A DNA stretch of 64,000 nucleotides from Azospira restricta (GCF_016858125.1 NZ_CP064781.1:2365501-2429500), one strand, 5' to 3'. Counted from the first letter of the stretch, positions 47,964-57,078 are shown. Notes: a model not told the origin generated them from the letters alone. Numbers and translations are program-made.

Positions 47964-48149
47964 CTTCTCCTCCAGTGGCAGGTACGTGATGCCGCCTATT
48001 TTGAGCGCCTAGGGCGGGATTCAGGTACCGGCGGAGGAGGGAATTGCAAGCGATGTGCCAGAACTGGCGCGTTGCCCGGAATCGCCCGGAGGGCGGGCGT
48101 TGCGGAGAATCGGAGCGGAAAGTGCTAGCGGCGATGAGCGGCGCGCGCT

Positions 48150-48220
48150 GCGCGGGTGAGCGGAAAACGCTCGGTGGGGGAAGGGTGGGGTGAGCGGAAA
48201 GCGCTCATTGGGGGTGGCGA
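48150..48220. repeat. Short direct repeat with palindromic core
   Basis: Two copies of GTGAGCGGAAAACGCTC / GTGAGCGGAAAGCGCTC followed by a G-run, about 38 bp apart. Each has a GAGCG..CGCTC stem. Within the 481-bp gap 47964-48444, which otherwise holds only R2 copies and no gene. Confidence 0.5.
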
Positions 48221-48240
48221 GTACCTTCGGCGATAAAACC

Positions 48241-48374
48241 GTCATTCCGGCGAAAGCGCCCCGCAGGAAGTACCCTTGGGGTGCCGGAATCCAGAGAACG
48301 GGGTGATCAGGGTTGGCATAGCGGCAGCCCGTTTGGCCGCCAATGGATTCCGGGTCAAGCCCGGAATGACGAGG
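48241..48374. repeat. R2 palindromes, one carrying an R1-like insert
   Basis: Two R2 units. The first (48241-48297) is GTCATTCCGGCGAAAGC.. and ..GCCGGAATCCAG, but its loop holds about 27 extra bases ending AGGAAGTACCCTTGGGGTG, which resemble the R1 tail (GAAGTACTCTTGGGGTG). The second (48343-48374) is the plain ATTCCGGGTCAAGCCCGGAAT palindrome. Confidence 0.75.
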
Positions 48375-48444
48375 ATGCTCTCAGCGGTAACGCTGTCATT
48401 CCAGCAATGCCTTCAGTCCATCACGAGACTCTGAGTTAGCCGCG

Positions 48445-48762
48445 TCATGCGGCTTTGTGTGGTACCAACTTGACTTGAAGATCGCAGCCGACCGCTTCGG
48501 CGTAACGCTTTAGCGTGGCGAGCGATGGCGCATGCTTGCCGGCGGACTCGAGTCGGGAAATAGCACTTTTTGTCGTACCCATGCGTTCGGCAACCGCATC
48601 CTGCGTAAGACCGGCTCGCGCTCTCGCCTTCAGCATCTGGCTGGCAAGCTGATATTCGAGCGCAAGCGCCTCGTAGGCTTCGGTAAAGCCGTCGCGCTTC
48701 TGCGCCTTGGCAAGAAACTTCTTGTGGTCATGGGCCACAGGGTTGAATTTCAGATCAGGCAT
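48445..48762 (-). CDS. XRE-type antitoxin (HigA-like)
   Basis: A 105-residue protein with a C-terminal lambda-repressor-type HTH (LTQDAVAERMGTTKSAISRLE). Neutralises the toxin encoded directly upstream and probably represses the operon. Overlaps the toxin gene by 8 bp; toxin-first order is the HigBA arrangement. Confidence 0.85.
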   Translation of the reverse strand: MPDLKFNPVAHDHKKFLAKAQKRDGFTEAYEALALEYQLASQMLKARARAGLTQDAVAERMGTTKSAISRLESAGKHAPSLATLKRYAEAVGCDLQVKLVPHKAA

Positions 48763-49081
48763 CTCGAACCTCCTTCAGGCGCTGACGCGCCAGCTTCAAC
48801 TCGCGGTCCGGTGTCTGCTGCGTTTTCTTGATGAACGCATGCAGCACGATGACGCGCTTGCCGAGCAAAAAACAGTAAAACGCACGGCCAATACCGCTAC
48901 GGCCCTTGGGGCGCAATTCAAACAGGCCATCACCAAAGGCGCGCGAATGCGGAAGCCGAAGGCTCGGGCCATGCTCCGCAAGCAACTCGACGAGCCGCGC
49001 GTAGTCAGCCAGAACATCGACCGGCCACGACTCGACCTCATGGAGGACTCGTTCGTGGAAGTATTCGATGTTGAAAGACAT
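48755..49081 (-). CDS. HigB/RelE-superfamily toxin (Gp49-like)
   Basis: A 108-residue protein: core strand-loop RLPHSRAFGDGLFELRPKG, then IGRAFYCFLLGKRVIVLHAFIKKTQQTP. Arg and Lys patches and the LHAFIKK motif are typical of the Gp49-like HigB family, mRNA interferases that cut at the ribosome. Pairs with the downstream antitoxin. Confidence 0.87.
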   Translation of the reverse strand: MSFNIEYFHERVLHEVESWPVDVLADYARLVELLAEHGPSLRLPHSRAFGDGLFELRPKGRSGIGRAFYCFLLGKRVIVLHAFIKKTQQTPDRELKLARQRLKEVRDA

Positions 49082-49131
49082 GGTCCTATGTTAGCAAATA
49101 TGAGAACTTCTGCCCAGCGGAGTCACGTGTT

Positions 49132-49330
49132 CTACTGGGGGCGGAGGCAAAGTGAAATGTCTCTGACCTTGCGCGCAGATAGCCGTTCGGCATCAAGAAG
49201 GCGCTGTTCGATCAACTCGGCCTTGCGGGTTTGGACAGCAAAATAGGTTTGAGCGAAGGCGATCTCCTGCTTTTTCGGGTCGCCGTTCTGGGCGACCAGA
49301 TAGCAGGCATCAGTAGTGTCCGACAGATTT
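49132..49330 (-). pseudogene. dinD: dinD fragment
   Basis: A stretch reading DACYLVAQNGDPKKQEIAFA, then a QTYFAVQTRKAELIEQRLL segment, then SAR is characteristic of the DNA-damage-inducible protein DinD. Only about 45 residues remain: the region before ACYL is unrelated (SSHHPRNLSD) and the region after SARK changes frame and ends after 12 residues. The break before ACYL coincides with a likely insertion-sequence end. Confidence 0.75.
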
Positions 49331-49518
49331 CGAGGGTGATGACTCGAATGCCGCATGAGACAAGGGTTTTGTGATTTTCATGGGTGTTAACGACTTGAAC
49401 GTCGAGCGAGCAATTTGGCAGTCTTCCCGGATTTCACCGGGAGGCGCTGATGTATGCCGGCAAGCTCGTGTTCGCCCAGGTCATGGAGTTTGCGCCGTGG
49501 CACACCTTCGAACTATAG
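49314..49518 (+). mobile_element. IS4-family insertion sequence remnant
   Basis: The ATG at 49450 begins MYAGKLVFAQVMEFAPWHTF, the first 20 residues of an IS4-family transposase, then a TAG stop at 49516-49518; the rest is lost. Upstream DNA back to about 49314 (beginning near AGTGTCCGACAG, directly after the dinD sequence) is plausibly the IS left end inserted in dinD. A relic, not mobile. Confidence 0.6.
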
Positions 49519-49581
49519 GGGTCAGCTTCGATTCCCCGCTGGATAAACGAAGGCGGTATCTCGTTCCATGAACCAAGAGTG

Positions 49582-49637
49582 CTTTTAATAAGGGAACTTT
49601 TTATTAAAAATTTTTGTGCTTATTTAAATAAAAGCAC
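49582..49637 (-). terminator. AT-rich hairpins after the MFS gene
   Basis: Two AT-rich stems: TTTTAATAA..TTATTAAAA (about 49583-49608) and GTGCTTATTTAAATAAAAGCAC (49616-49637), with A/T runs beside them. Read on the minus strand they follow the MFS gene stop at 49676 and may terminate it. This 319-bp gap (49357-49675) also holds the IS remnant. Confidence 0.5.
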
Positions 49638-49675
49638 GTGATGCCACGCTAATAGAGCTCCATTTTTCCAAAACA

Positions 49676-50902
49676 TCACCCCCGCATCCGGTCGCGCCTG
49701 GCCAACTCCGGAAACAGCCGAACCCACGCAGCCGACACCAGCAGGGTGCCGACCCCGCCCATCACCACCGAACCCACCGGGCCGAACAGGGCGGCGGTGG
49801 CGCCGGATTCGAATTCGCCGAGCTGGTTCGAGGCGCCGATGAAGATCGAATTGACCGCCGACACCCGGCCGCGGATTTCGTTGGGGGTTTCGATCTGCAC
49901 CAGGGTCTGGCGCATGACGACGCTGATGTTGTCGAAGGCGCCGGTGACGGCCAGCGCGATCAGCGACAGCGTGAAATGTTCGGACAGCCCGAAAACCACG
50001 GTGGCCACGCCGAAGATGGCCACCGAGCTCATCAGCCAGGGGCCGACCTTGCGCTGGATCGGCCAGCGCAGCAGGATGGCCGACATCAGCAGCGCGCCGG
50101 CCGCCGGCGCTGCGCGCAGCAGCCCGAGTCCTTGCGGCCCGGTGTGCAGGATGTCGCGGGCGTAGATCGGCAGCAGCGCCGTGGCGCCGCCGAGCAGCAC
50201 GGCGAACAGGTCGAGCGAGGTGGCGCCGAGCAGCAGCTTGTGGTTCCAGACGAAGGTGAAGCCGGCCAGGATGCTGCTCAGCGAGGTCTTTTCCTTCGAC
50301 GGCTCGTAGCGGTCATGCACCCCCTGCATCAGCAGGAAGGCCAGCAGCATCAGCCCGGTGCAGGTGCCGTAGACCTTGTCGGCACCGGCCACATAGATTG
50401 CGCCGCCGACCGCCGGGCCGCAGATGATGGCGGCCTGCATGCCGGTGGTGGCGAGCGTCACGGCGCGCTCGAGCAAGGTGAGGGGAACGAGCATCGGCAC
50501 CAGCGCCTGCTGGGTCGGCATCTGGAAGGCGCGGCAGGCGCCGAGCACGATCGACAGGCCGAAAATCAGTTCTCGGGAAATGAAGCTGTTCTCGGTGGCG
50601 AGCAGCAGCACGAGCGCCACCAGCCCCTGCACCAGCACGCAGGTGGCGAAGATCCGGCCGCGCCGCAACTTGTCGACCAGATGACCCGCCGGCAGCGTCA
50701 GCAGCAGCGCCGGCACGAACTGAAACAGGCCGACCAGGCCGAGATCCCAGGCGCTGCCGGTGATGTCGTAGAGCTGCCAGGCGACGGCGACCATCAGCAT
50801 CTGCTGCGAGAGCGTGGCGGACAGGCGGGCGAGCCAGAAATAGGTGAATTGGCGCTGGGCGAAAAGTTCGGCGAGGGTGGGCTTGTGGGTGGGCGTGTTC
50901 AT
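49676..50902 (-). CDS. MFS transporter, EntS/DHA3-like
   Basis: A 408-residue 12-helix permease. It begins TLAELFAQRQFTYFWLAR, with LPAGHLVDKLRRGRIF as the loop 2-3 motif and RGRVSAVNSIFIGASNQLGEFESG in the C-terminal half, matching the enterobactin-exporter-like group. Substrate unknown. The ATG at 50902 is chosen because the longer extension reads through R2 repeats. Confidence 0.83.
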   Translation of the reverse strand: MNTPTHKPTLAELFAQRQFTYFWLARLSATLSQQMLMVAVAWQLYDITGSAWDLGLVGLFQFVPALLLTLPAGHLVDKLRRGRIFATCVLVQGLVALVLLLATENSFISRELIFGLSIVLGACRAFQMPTQQALVPMLVPLTLLERAVTLATTGMQAAIICGPAVGGAIYVAGADKVYGTCTGLMLLAFLLMQGVHDRYEPSKEKTSLSSILAGFTFVWNHKLLLGATSLDLFAVLLGGATALLPIYARDILHTGPQGLGLLRAAPAAGALLMSAILLRWPIQRKVGPWLMSSVAIFGVATVVFGLSEHFTLSLIALAVTGAFDNISVVMRQTLVQIETPNEIRGRVSAVNSIFIGASNQLGEFESGATAALFGPVGSVVMGGVGTLLVSAAWVRLFPELARRDRMRG

Positions 50903-50929
50903 GGCTGGGAGCTTAGCAAAGATCGCTTT

Positions 50930-51130
50930 GCCGGAATGACGTGCCCCCGACACCGGCGCCTGCCCCCTGTCATTCCGGGCTTGACCCGGAATCCATTGCG
51001 GCCGCTTCGGTCGTCGCAGGGCCAAGCGCAAATGCCCCGTTTTCTGGATTCCGGCTTTCGCCGGAATGACGTGCCCCCGACACCGAAGCCTGCCCCCCGT
51101 CATTCCGGGCCTGACCCGGAATCCATTGCG
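50930..51130. repeat. R2 palindromes, two tandem units
   Basis: Two head-to-tail units of about 130 bp, each with GTCATTCCGGGCTTGACCC (or GGGCCTGACCC) plus GGAATCCATTGCGGCCG and GGATTCCGG..CCGGAATGACGTGCCCCCGACACCG. Lies between the MFS and msrB genes. The rest of 50903-51346 contains no gene that I can support. Confidence 0.85.
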
Positions 51131-51346
51131 GCCGTTTGGTTTGCCGCGGAGCTTGGCGCAGACTTCCCGTTTTCTGAAATCGACAGGTCATTGGCGTGCA
51201 TTCGCTGCGATGCGACCGTCGGTCGCCGTTGGCAGGGGGTGTAAGGTTTGCCGCACCACCGACGACCAAGCTTGGGGTAGCCGCGGAGTCGCGCGGGATC
51301 AAAAGCCGCTGCCTGCTGTCTCACCCCGCAACGGAGAGAGGACGCC

Positions 51347-51793
51347 ATGACACGCTATACGAGAAACGAAGCCGCGATCGCCGCGCTGAACCCCGAGCAG
51401 TATCGGGTCACCCAGCAGAGCGGTACCGAATACCCGGGCACCGGCGAGTATCTGCACAATCACGCGCCGGGAATCTACGTCGACGTCGTCTCGGGCGAAC
51501 CGCTGTTCGCGTCGAGCGACAAGTTCGACTCGGGCTGCGGCTGGCCCAGCTTCTGCAAGCCGATCGTCCCGGCTTTCGTGACCGAACTGCACGACACCAG
51601 CCACGGCATGGTCCGCATCGAAGTCCGCTCGACCCACGGCGACAGCCACCTCGGGCACGTCTTCCCGGACGGCCCGGCGGATCGCGGCGGCCTGCGCTAC
51701 TGCATCAATTCCGCGTCGCTGCGCTTTATCCCGCTCGACCAGATGGAAGCCGCGGGCTACGGCGAGTACATCGACCAGGTGGAGGGGGCGTGA
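51347..51793 (+). CDS. msrB: Peptide-methionine (R)-S-oxide reductase
   Basis: A 148-residue repair enzyme reducing Met-(R)-sulfoxide. Marks: [25 protein letters not shown] and the catalytic Cys in [11 protein letters not shown]. The zinc-binding CxxC pairs of many MsrB proteins are absent ([13 protein letters not shown]), so it is the zinc-free type. Overlaps msrA by one base; a joint antioxidant operon. Confidence 0.95.
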   Translation: MTRYTRNEAAIAALNPEQYRVTQQSGTEYPGTGEYLHNHAPGIYVDVVSGEPLFASSDKFDSGCGWPSFCKPIVPAFVTELHDTSHGMVRIEVRSTHGDSHLGHVFPDGPADRGGLRYCINSASLRFIPLDQMEAAGYGEYIDQVEGA

Positions 51794-52311
51794 TGGCAGA
51801 CACAGAGCGCGCAGTCCTCGCCGGCGGCTGCTTCTGGGGCATGCAGGATCTGATCCGGCGCCTGCCGGGGGTGCTTTCCACGCGCGTCGGCTACACCGGC
51901 GGCGACGTGCCCCGCGCCACCTATCGCAACCACGGCAGCCATGCCGAGGGGATCGAGATCGTGTTCGACCCGGCGCGGCTGAGCTACCGGCGCCTGCTGG
52001 AGTTCTTCTTCCAGATCCACGACCCGACGACCCGCAACCGCCAGGGCAACGACCGTGGGCCGTCCTATCGTTCGGCGATCTACTACGTTGACGAGCGCCA
52101 GCGGCTGATCGCGCTGGACACCATCGCCGACGTCGATGCCTGCGGGCTGTGGCCGGGCAAGGTGGTGACCGAGGTCGAGCCGGTTGGCGATTTCTGGGAA
52201 GCGGAGCCGGAGCATCAGGATTACCTGGAGCGCCATCCCGGCGGTTACACCTGCCACTTCCCGCGTGCCGACTGGGTGCTTCCGCAGCGACGGGCGACGG
52301 CCGCCGGATAG
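51793..52311 (+). CDS. msrA: Peptide-methionine (S)-S-oxide reductase
   Basis: A 172-residue enzyme reducing Met-(S)-sulfoxide. Catalytic [10 protein letters not shown], then [16 protein letters not shown] and RSAIYY. The C-terminal Cys in GGYTCHFP may resolve. Coupled to msrB by TGATG overlap. Ends 158 bp before the convergent OsmC-YcaO gene. Confidence 0.95.
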   Translation: MADTERAVLAGGCFWGMQDLIRRLPGVLSTRVGYTGGDVPRATYRNHGSHAEGIEIVFDPARLSYRRLLEFFFQIHDPTTRNRQGNDRGPSYRSAIYYVDERQRLIALDTIADVDACGLWPGKVVTEVEPVGDFWEAEPEHQDYLERHPGGYTCHFPRADWVLPQRRATAAG

Positions 52312-52372
52312 GGCGCCTGCGCGCGGGGGCCGGTTGGCAGAGGCGGACGGCTGGCCGCGTCTTGGCGACAAG

Positions 52373-52430
52373 ACCCGTTGCGGATGGCCAGGCCATCCGG
52401 TGCCGGACCTTGGCCTGGCACGCAACGGGT
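52373..52430. repeat. Nested inverted repeat between convergent genes
   Basis: Outer stem ACCCGTTGC (52373-52381) / GCAACGGGT (52422-52430) and inner stem GCCAGGCC (52387-52394) / GGCCTGGC (52412-52419), giving a two-part hairpin. No T-run, so a terminator or protein-binding role is unproven. Confidence 0.6.
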
Positions 52431-52469
52431 GCCCCAGTGTCCGGGGAGCTGGCCGGTCACGCGCGTGCG

Positions 52470-54686
52470 TTAACGGGATGAAGCCGCCACCTTGGCCCGC
52501 GCCATGTGCAGTTTTTTGTAGCTGTCGATCAGGCGCTGGTGCCGGTCGAGCCCTTCCAGTTTCATGCTCGTTGGCGTCAAGCCGAAGAAGCGCACGCTGC
52601 CGTCCACCGACCCCAGCACCGCGTCCATCCGCGGGTCGCCGTACATGCGGCGGAAATTGGCCTCGTAGTCGTCCAGTTCCAGCTCGTCGTCGAGCAGCAC
52701 CTCCAGCACCACATGCATGGCCTGGTAGAACAATCCGCGCTCGGCCGTGTTCTCGTTGTATTGCAGGAAGGCGCCCACCAGGTCGTGGGCTTCTGCAAAC
52801 TGCTTCAGCGCCAGATGGATCAGCAGTTTCAACTCCAGAACCGTGAGCTGACCCCAGTCCGTGTTCTCGTCAAACTCGATCCCGATCAGGGTGATGATGT
52901 CGGTGTAATCGTCGAGTTCGCTCTCTTCCAGCCGTCTGAGCAGCGCTGCCAGGGCTGCATCGTCGAGGCGATGCAGGTTCAGGATGTCGGCGCGGAAGGC
53001 CAGCGCTTTGTTGGTGTTGTCCCAGATCAGATCCTCGACCGGATAGATTTCCGAATAGCCCGGCACCAGGATGCGGCAGGCGATAGCGTTGGAACTGCCG
53101 CCGAGCTGGTCATACACCGCCATGTACACTTCCTTGCCCATGCCTTCGAGAATGCCGAACAGGGTTGCGGCTTCGTCGGCGTTGGAATTTTCCCCGTGGC
53201 CGGAAAAGTCCCATTCGACGAAGTCGTAATCGGCTTTGGCGCTGAAGAAGCGCCACGACACGACGCCGCTGGAGTCGATGAAGTGTTCGACGAAGTTGTT
53301 CGGCTCGGTGACCGCGTTGGACTCGAAGGTGGGCCGGGGCAAGTCGTTCAGGCCTTCGAAACTGCGCCCCTGCAGCAGCTCGGTCAGGCTGCGTTCGAGC
53401 GCCACCTCCAGGCTGGGGTGCGCGCCGAAGGACGCGAACACGCCGCCCGTGCGCGGGTTCATCAGGGTGACGCACATCACCGGAAACTCGCCGCCGAGCG
53501 AGGCATCCTTGACCAGCACCGGGAAGCCCTGCCTTTCCAGCGCCTCGATGCCGGCGAGGATGCCCGGATATTTCGCCAGCACGTCGGGCGGCACATCGGG
53601 CAGCGCAAGTTCGCCTTCGAGAATTTCGCGCTTGACCGCCCGCTCGAAGATTTCCGACAGGCATTGCACCTGCGCTTCGGCGAGCGTATTGCCGGCACTC
53701 ATGCCATTGCTGAGGTACAGGTTGTCGATCAGGTTGGTCGGGAAATACACCACCTCGCCGTCCGACCGGCGGACGAACGGCAGCGAACAGATGCCGCGCT
53801 GCGCATTGCCGGAGTTGGTGTCGACCAGATGCGAAGCGCGCAACTCGCCGTCGGGGTTGTAGATCTGCAGGCAGTAGTCGTCGAGGATGCCGGCCGGCAG
53901 CGCATCCTTGCGCCCCGGCTTGAACCAGCGCTCATCCGGGTAATGTACGAACGCCGCGTCGGCAATGTCCTCGCCCCAGAACTGGTGGGTGTAGAAATGG
54001 TTGCAGTTCAGCCGCTCGATGTACTCGCCCAGGGCCGACGCCAGTGCGCTTTCCTTGGTCGCGCCCTTGCCGTTGGTGAAACACATCGACGAGTGCGCAT
54101 CGCGGATATGCAATGACCACACGTTGGGCACCAGATTGCGCCACGAAGCGATCTCGATCTTGATGCCGAGGCCCGCCAGGAACCCCGACATGTTGGCGAT
54201 GGTCTGCTCCAGCGGCAGATCCTTGCCGGCGATATAGGTGCTCGCGCCCGCAGCCGGATTCAGCGTCAGCAAGGCCTGGGCATCGGCATCGAGGTTGTCG
54301 ACCTCCTCGATCACGAACTCCGGCCCGGCCTGCACCACCTTCTTCACCGTGCACCGGTCGATGGAACGCAGGATGCCCAGCCGGTCCTTGGCCGAGATAT
54401 CGGCCGGCAACTCGACCTGGATCTTGAAGATCTGCTGGTAGCGGTTTTCGGGATCGACGATGTTGTTCTGCGACAGGCGGATGTGCTCGGTCGGGATATT
54501 GCGCGTGTCGCAGTACAGCTTCACGAAGTAAGCCGCACACAAGGCCGACGAAGCCAGAAAGTAGTCGAACGGCCCCGGCGCCGAGCCGTCGCCCTTGTAG
54601 CGGATGGGCTGGTCGGCGATGACCGTGAAGTCGTCGAACTTGGCTTCAAGACGAAGCTTGTCGAGAAAGTTGACCTTAATTTCCAT
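52470..54686 (-). CDS. OsmC-YcaO fusion protein
   Basis: A 738-residue protein. The N-terminal about 140 residues form an OsmC/Ohr-like domain (FLASSALCAAYFVKLYC, with the family Cys), and the rest is a YcaO domain (GKGATKESALASALGEYIERL; SEIFERAVKREI; the ATP-binding EALERSLTELLQGR-like part reads LEVALERSLTELLQG). YcaO enzymes activate amide backbones with ATP; this bacterial fusion is known, but its substrate is not known to me. ATG at 54686 is used; a TTG at 54698 would add four residues. Confidence 0.88.
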   Translation of the reverse strand: MEIKVNFLDKLRLEAKFDDFTVIADQPIRYKGDGSAPGPFDYFLASSALCAAYFVKLYCDTRNIPTEHIRLSQNNIVDPENRYQQIFKIQVELPADISAKDRLGILRSIDRCTVKKVVQAGPEFVIEEVDNLDADAQALLTLNPAAGASTYIAGKDLPLEQTIANMSGFLAGLGIKIEIASWRNLVPNVWSLHIRDAHSSMCFTNGKGATKESALASALGEYIERLNCNHFYTHQFWGEDIADAAFVHYPDERWFKPGRKDALPAGILDDYCLQIYNPDGELRASHLVDTNSGNAQRGICSLPFVRRSDGEVVYFPTNLIDNLYLSNGMSAGNTLAEAQVQCLSEIFERAVKREILEGELALPDVPPDVLAKYPGILAGIEALERQGFPVLVKDASLGGEFPVMCVTLMNPRTGGVFASFGAHPSLEVALERSLTELLQGRSFEGLNDLPRPTFESNAVTEPNNFVEHFIDSSGVVSWRFFSAKADYDFVEWDFSGHGENSNADEAATLFGILEGMGKEVYMAVYDQLGGSSNAIACRILVPGYSEIYPVEDLIWDNTNKALAFRADILNLHRLDDAALAALLRRLEESELDDYTDIITLIGIEFDENTDWGQLTVLELKLLIHLALKQFAEAHDLVGAFLQYNENTAERGLFYQAMHVVLEVLLDDELELDDYEANFRRMYGDPRMDAVLGSVDGSVRFFGLTPTSMKLEGLDRHQRLIDSYKKLHMARAKVAASSR

Positions 54687-54981
54687 GCGGGAATCCAAAA
54701 ATGGCGTTCACAACGCGTTCGCAGCGCGTTCAAAACGAATCAAAAACGATAGGCCGCTATTATCGGATTTTCCCGGTGGAAAAACCGTGCTTCTCTGTAG
54801 TTCTCCGGTCCGGTAGGCGGCAGCCTGCGTCGTACCATCCGTTTCCTCATGGCAATGACCCTTCCCGGAATCACCATGTTCATCGCGCTTCGCGGAAGCT
54901 GCGAGCCTTCCGCCATCCAGCAGCTGGCCGACGGACGTTTGCGCCGGAGAGAATCCGGATCCCTCCCTGATCCCCGAGGCG
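54687..54981. other. Gap with no gene seen
   Basis: The 295-bp stretch upstream of the OsmC-YcaO gene has an ACGCGTTCGCAGCGCGTTC repeat near 54712-54730 and an AT-rich patch at 54735-54775 that is a likely promoter region for that gene. Nothing else is supportable. Confidence 0.4.
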
Positions 54982-56061
54982 CTAGGGATTGCCGCCGGGC
55001 TTGCCCTGCAGCCTGTCGATCATGCGTCTGACCGCCTTGATCTGCGGGGCTTCCCGGGTCTGGTAGTCGCTTCCCGTGTAGCCCCACCAATCCCAGCACC
55101 CTTTCGGGTTCATGACGACTTTCCACGAGCCGAGGGCGGGGCCGCTGCGCGGAACGATCTGCGGGTAAAGGACGGCGATGCGGTTGCTGTCCGCCCAGGC
55201 GTTGTAGCCGGCACCTTCGACGAAGCGCCGCCCGATGTCCTTGGTGGTCTGGCGGCAGCCGTGGAAGGCGACATGTATCCGGCAGCCGCCCGCGCGGCAG
55301 GATTTCGGGATGTAGGCATAGGCTTCGTCGGCCATGCTGGCGTCGATCGCCCGCCCGGGAACGAACTCGGCCTGTGCGAATGCCAGCAACTCCCCGTCGG
55401 CGGCGCGGGCCTTCGGCTGCAACGGTCCGATCAGGTGTTCCAGCAACTGTCCTGCGGCATCGAATTCCCGGCAGCGGTTGATGAAGGGCGGTTCGGACGT
55501 GGCGCAGGCATTGGCCTGCCGGTCGTCGACCGACACCATCGCGTGCCCGGCGTCGGCGAGCTGTTCGCGGCGAATCGCGGTTCCCGGCAGGAGGGAGGCG
55601 TAGAAAGCGTGCAGCGCGTCGACCACCTGCGGATTCACCGTCTGGTCCCTGCCGCCGGAAAACAGCCAGGCCCGGTGTCGGCGCAGATGCTCGGGCGGGT
55701 CGATTTTCCCGGCCTTGGCCGCTTCGTTGATCGCCCGTTGCTGGTCGGCGAGCGTCGGCGGCGGGGCATCCTTCGAGGGCGCCATGCAGTTCGCCAGCGC
55801 GCGCGCTATTTTTCCTTCGGCGCAGTAGAAGGGCCCGCCGGCGATGATGCCGGCTCCTTTCACCGTCCGCGAATGGGCAATCTCGAACTGCACGGCCATG
55901 AACCCGCCCGACGACAGCCCCGATACCGTGACGTCCTCCCCGGAAGCCCCGAGTTTTGGCAGCGGGGCGGCGAGGGCCTGCTGCGGCAGGGCGGACAGTA
56001 CGAACACTACGAACGGTACGAACGGTACGATCGGGAGGAAGGGGGTTTTCCGCGGGCGCAT
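54982..56061 (-). CDS. Secreted PHB-depolymerase-like esterase
   Basis: A 359-residue exported alpha/beta hydrolase with a hydrophobic signal (LPIVPFVPFVVFVLSALPQ) and lipase box GLSSGGFMAVQ (Ser). The C-terminal part has HVAFHGCRQ and CWDWWGYTG. The His near DAGHAM completes a plausible triad. The order resembles periplasmic poly(3-hydroxybutyrate) depolymerases and related esterases. The ATG at 56061 gives a normal signal peptide. Its substrate could be PHB or an oligomer. Confidence 0.78.
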   Translation of the reverse strand: MRPRKTPFLPIVPFVPFVVFVLSALPQQALAAPLPKLGASGEDVTVSGLSSGGFMAVQFEIAHSRTVKGAGIIAGGPFYCAEGKIARALANCMAPSKDAPPPTLADQQRAINEAAKAGKIDPPEHLRRHRAWLFSGGRDQTVNPQVVDALHAFYASLLPGTAIRREQLADAGHAMVSVDDRQANACATSEPPFINRCREFDAAGQLLEHLIGPLQPKARAADGELLAFAQAEFVPGRAIDASMADEAYAYIPKSCRAGGCRIHVAFHGCRQTTKDIGRRFVEGAGYNAWADSNRIAVLYPQIVPRSGPALGSWKVVMNPKGCWDWWGYTGSDYQTREAPQIKAVRRMIDRLQGKPGGNP

Positions 56062-56137
56062 CAGCGGTGAGCTTTCATCAGTCGGCGGTGGCGTTGCGAG
56101 GCGTGCGCCCCGGGTATCGATCCCCATGGTGCCATGG

Positions 56138-57034
56138 CTATGCCGCGAAGCCGCTTTCCAGCACCTTGACCAGCGCATGCAGCGTGCGATTGACCGGCGT
56201 CGCGATCCCGTGCGCCTCGCCTCTGCGCACGACGTAGCCGTTCAAGTGGTCGATCTCGCTGCACTTCTGGCGGGCGAGGTCCTGGGCGGTCGAGGACAGC
56301 TGGCCGGGCATCGTCTCGGCGATGCGCACGATCGCCGTCCACGCATCGTCCGGCAGCGTGACGCCTTCGGCGGCGGCGACGGCCAGGCATTCGGCGACCG
56401 CGTCGCGCATCACCGCCTGCACCTCGGCGCTTTGCCAGAGCTTGCCGTAGGGCGTCTGCGTGATCGCCGAGAGGGCGTTCCAGGCGCAGTTGAGGACCAG
56501 CTTCGCCCACAGCGCGCCGGCGACGTTGTCGGAGACGACGATGGGGATGCCGGCGGCGACGAATTGCCGGGTCTGTTCGTCGGTAAGGGTCGCCGGCCCG
56601 ACCACCAGCTCGCCGCGGCCGTGGTGCCTGACGTGGCCCGGCCCGGCCATTTCGCTGGCGACGTAGACCACCGCCGGCGCCACCCGCTGCGGTAGTTCGG
56701 CCTGCAGGCGCTCGGCGTTGTCGACGCCGTTCTGCAGGCTCAGCACCCGCGCGTCGGCGGCGAGATGCGGGGCCATCGCGCGGGCGGCTTGCTGCGTGTC
56801 GGTCGATTTGACGCAGCAGAGAATGATCTCGGCGCCGCGCACGGCGGCGGCGTCTGTGTCGGCCGCGACCGCGACGTGTTCGCGGAAGCTGCGGGTGTCG
56901 AGCAGCAGCCCGTGGCGGCGGATCGCGTCAACGTGCCCTTGCCGGCCGATCAGGACCACCTCGTGGCCGGCCCGCGCCAGCATTCCGCCGTAATAGCAGC
57001 CGACGGCGCCGGCGCCCATGATGGCGATCTTCAT
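56138..57034 (-). CDS. 2-dehydropantoate 2-reductase (ketopantoate reductase) family
   Basis: A 298-residue NADPH enzyme: Rossmann GAGAVGCYYGGMLARAGH at the N-terminus, catalytic Lys in CVKSTDTQQ and ALWAKLVLNCAWNALS. PanE makes pantoate for vitamin B5, but paralogues with other substrates are common. Tail-to-head with the esterase on the same strand. Confidence 0.87.
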   Translation of the reverse strand: MKIAIMGAGAVGCYYGGMLARAGHEVVLIGRQGHVDAIRRHGLLLDTRSFREHVAVAADTDAAAVRGAEIILCCVKSTDTQQAARAMAPHLAADARVLSLQNGVDNAERLQAELPQRVAPAVVYVASEMAGPGHVRHHGRGELVVGPATLTDEQTRQFVAAGIPIVVSDNVAGALWAKLVLNCAWNALSAITQTPYGKLWQSAEVQAVMRDAVAECLAVAAAEGVTLPDDAWTAIVRIAETMPGQLSSTAQDLARQKCSEIDHLNGYVVRRGEAHGIATPVNRTLHALVKVLESGFAA

Positions 57035-57078
57035 CGTTCCTGCTCCTGCGCTGGTTGTCGATTCGCGCGTGGCGGGCG

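Noticed and set aside
49371-49571. 66-residue plus-strand frame
   Set aside because: It runs out of frame through the IS4 remnant; the true stub is the 22-codon frame at 49450.
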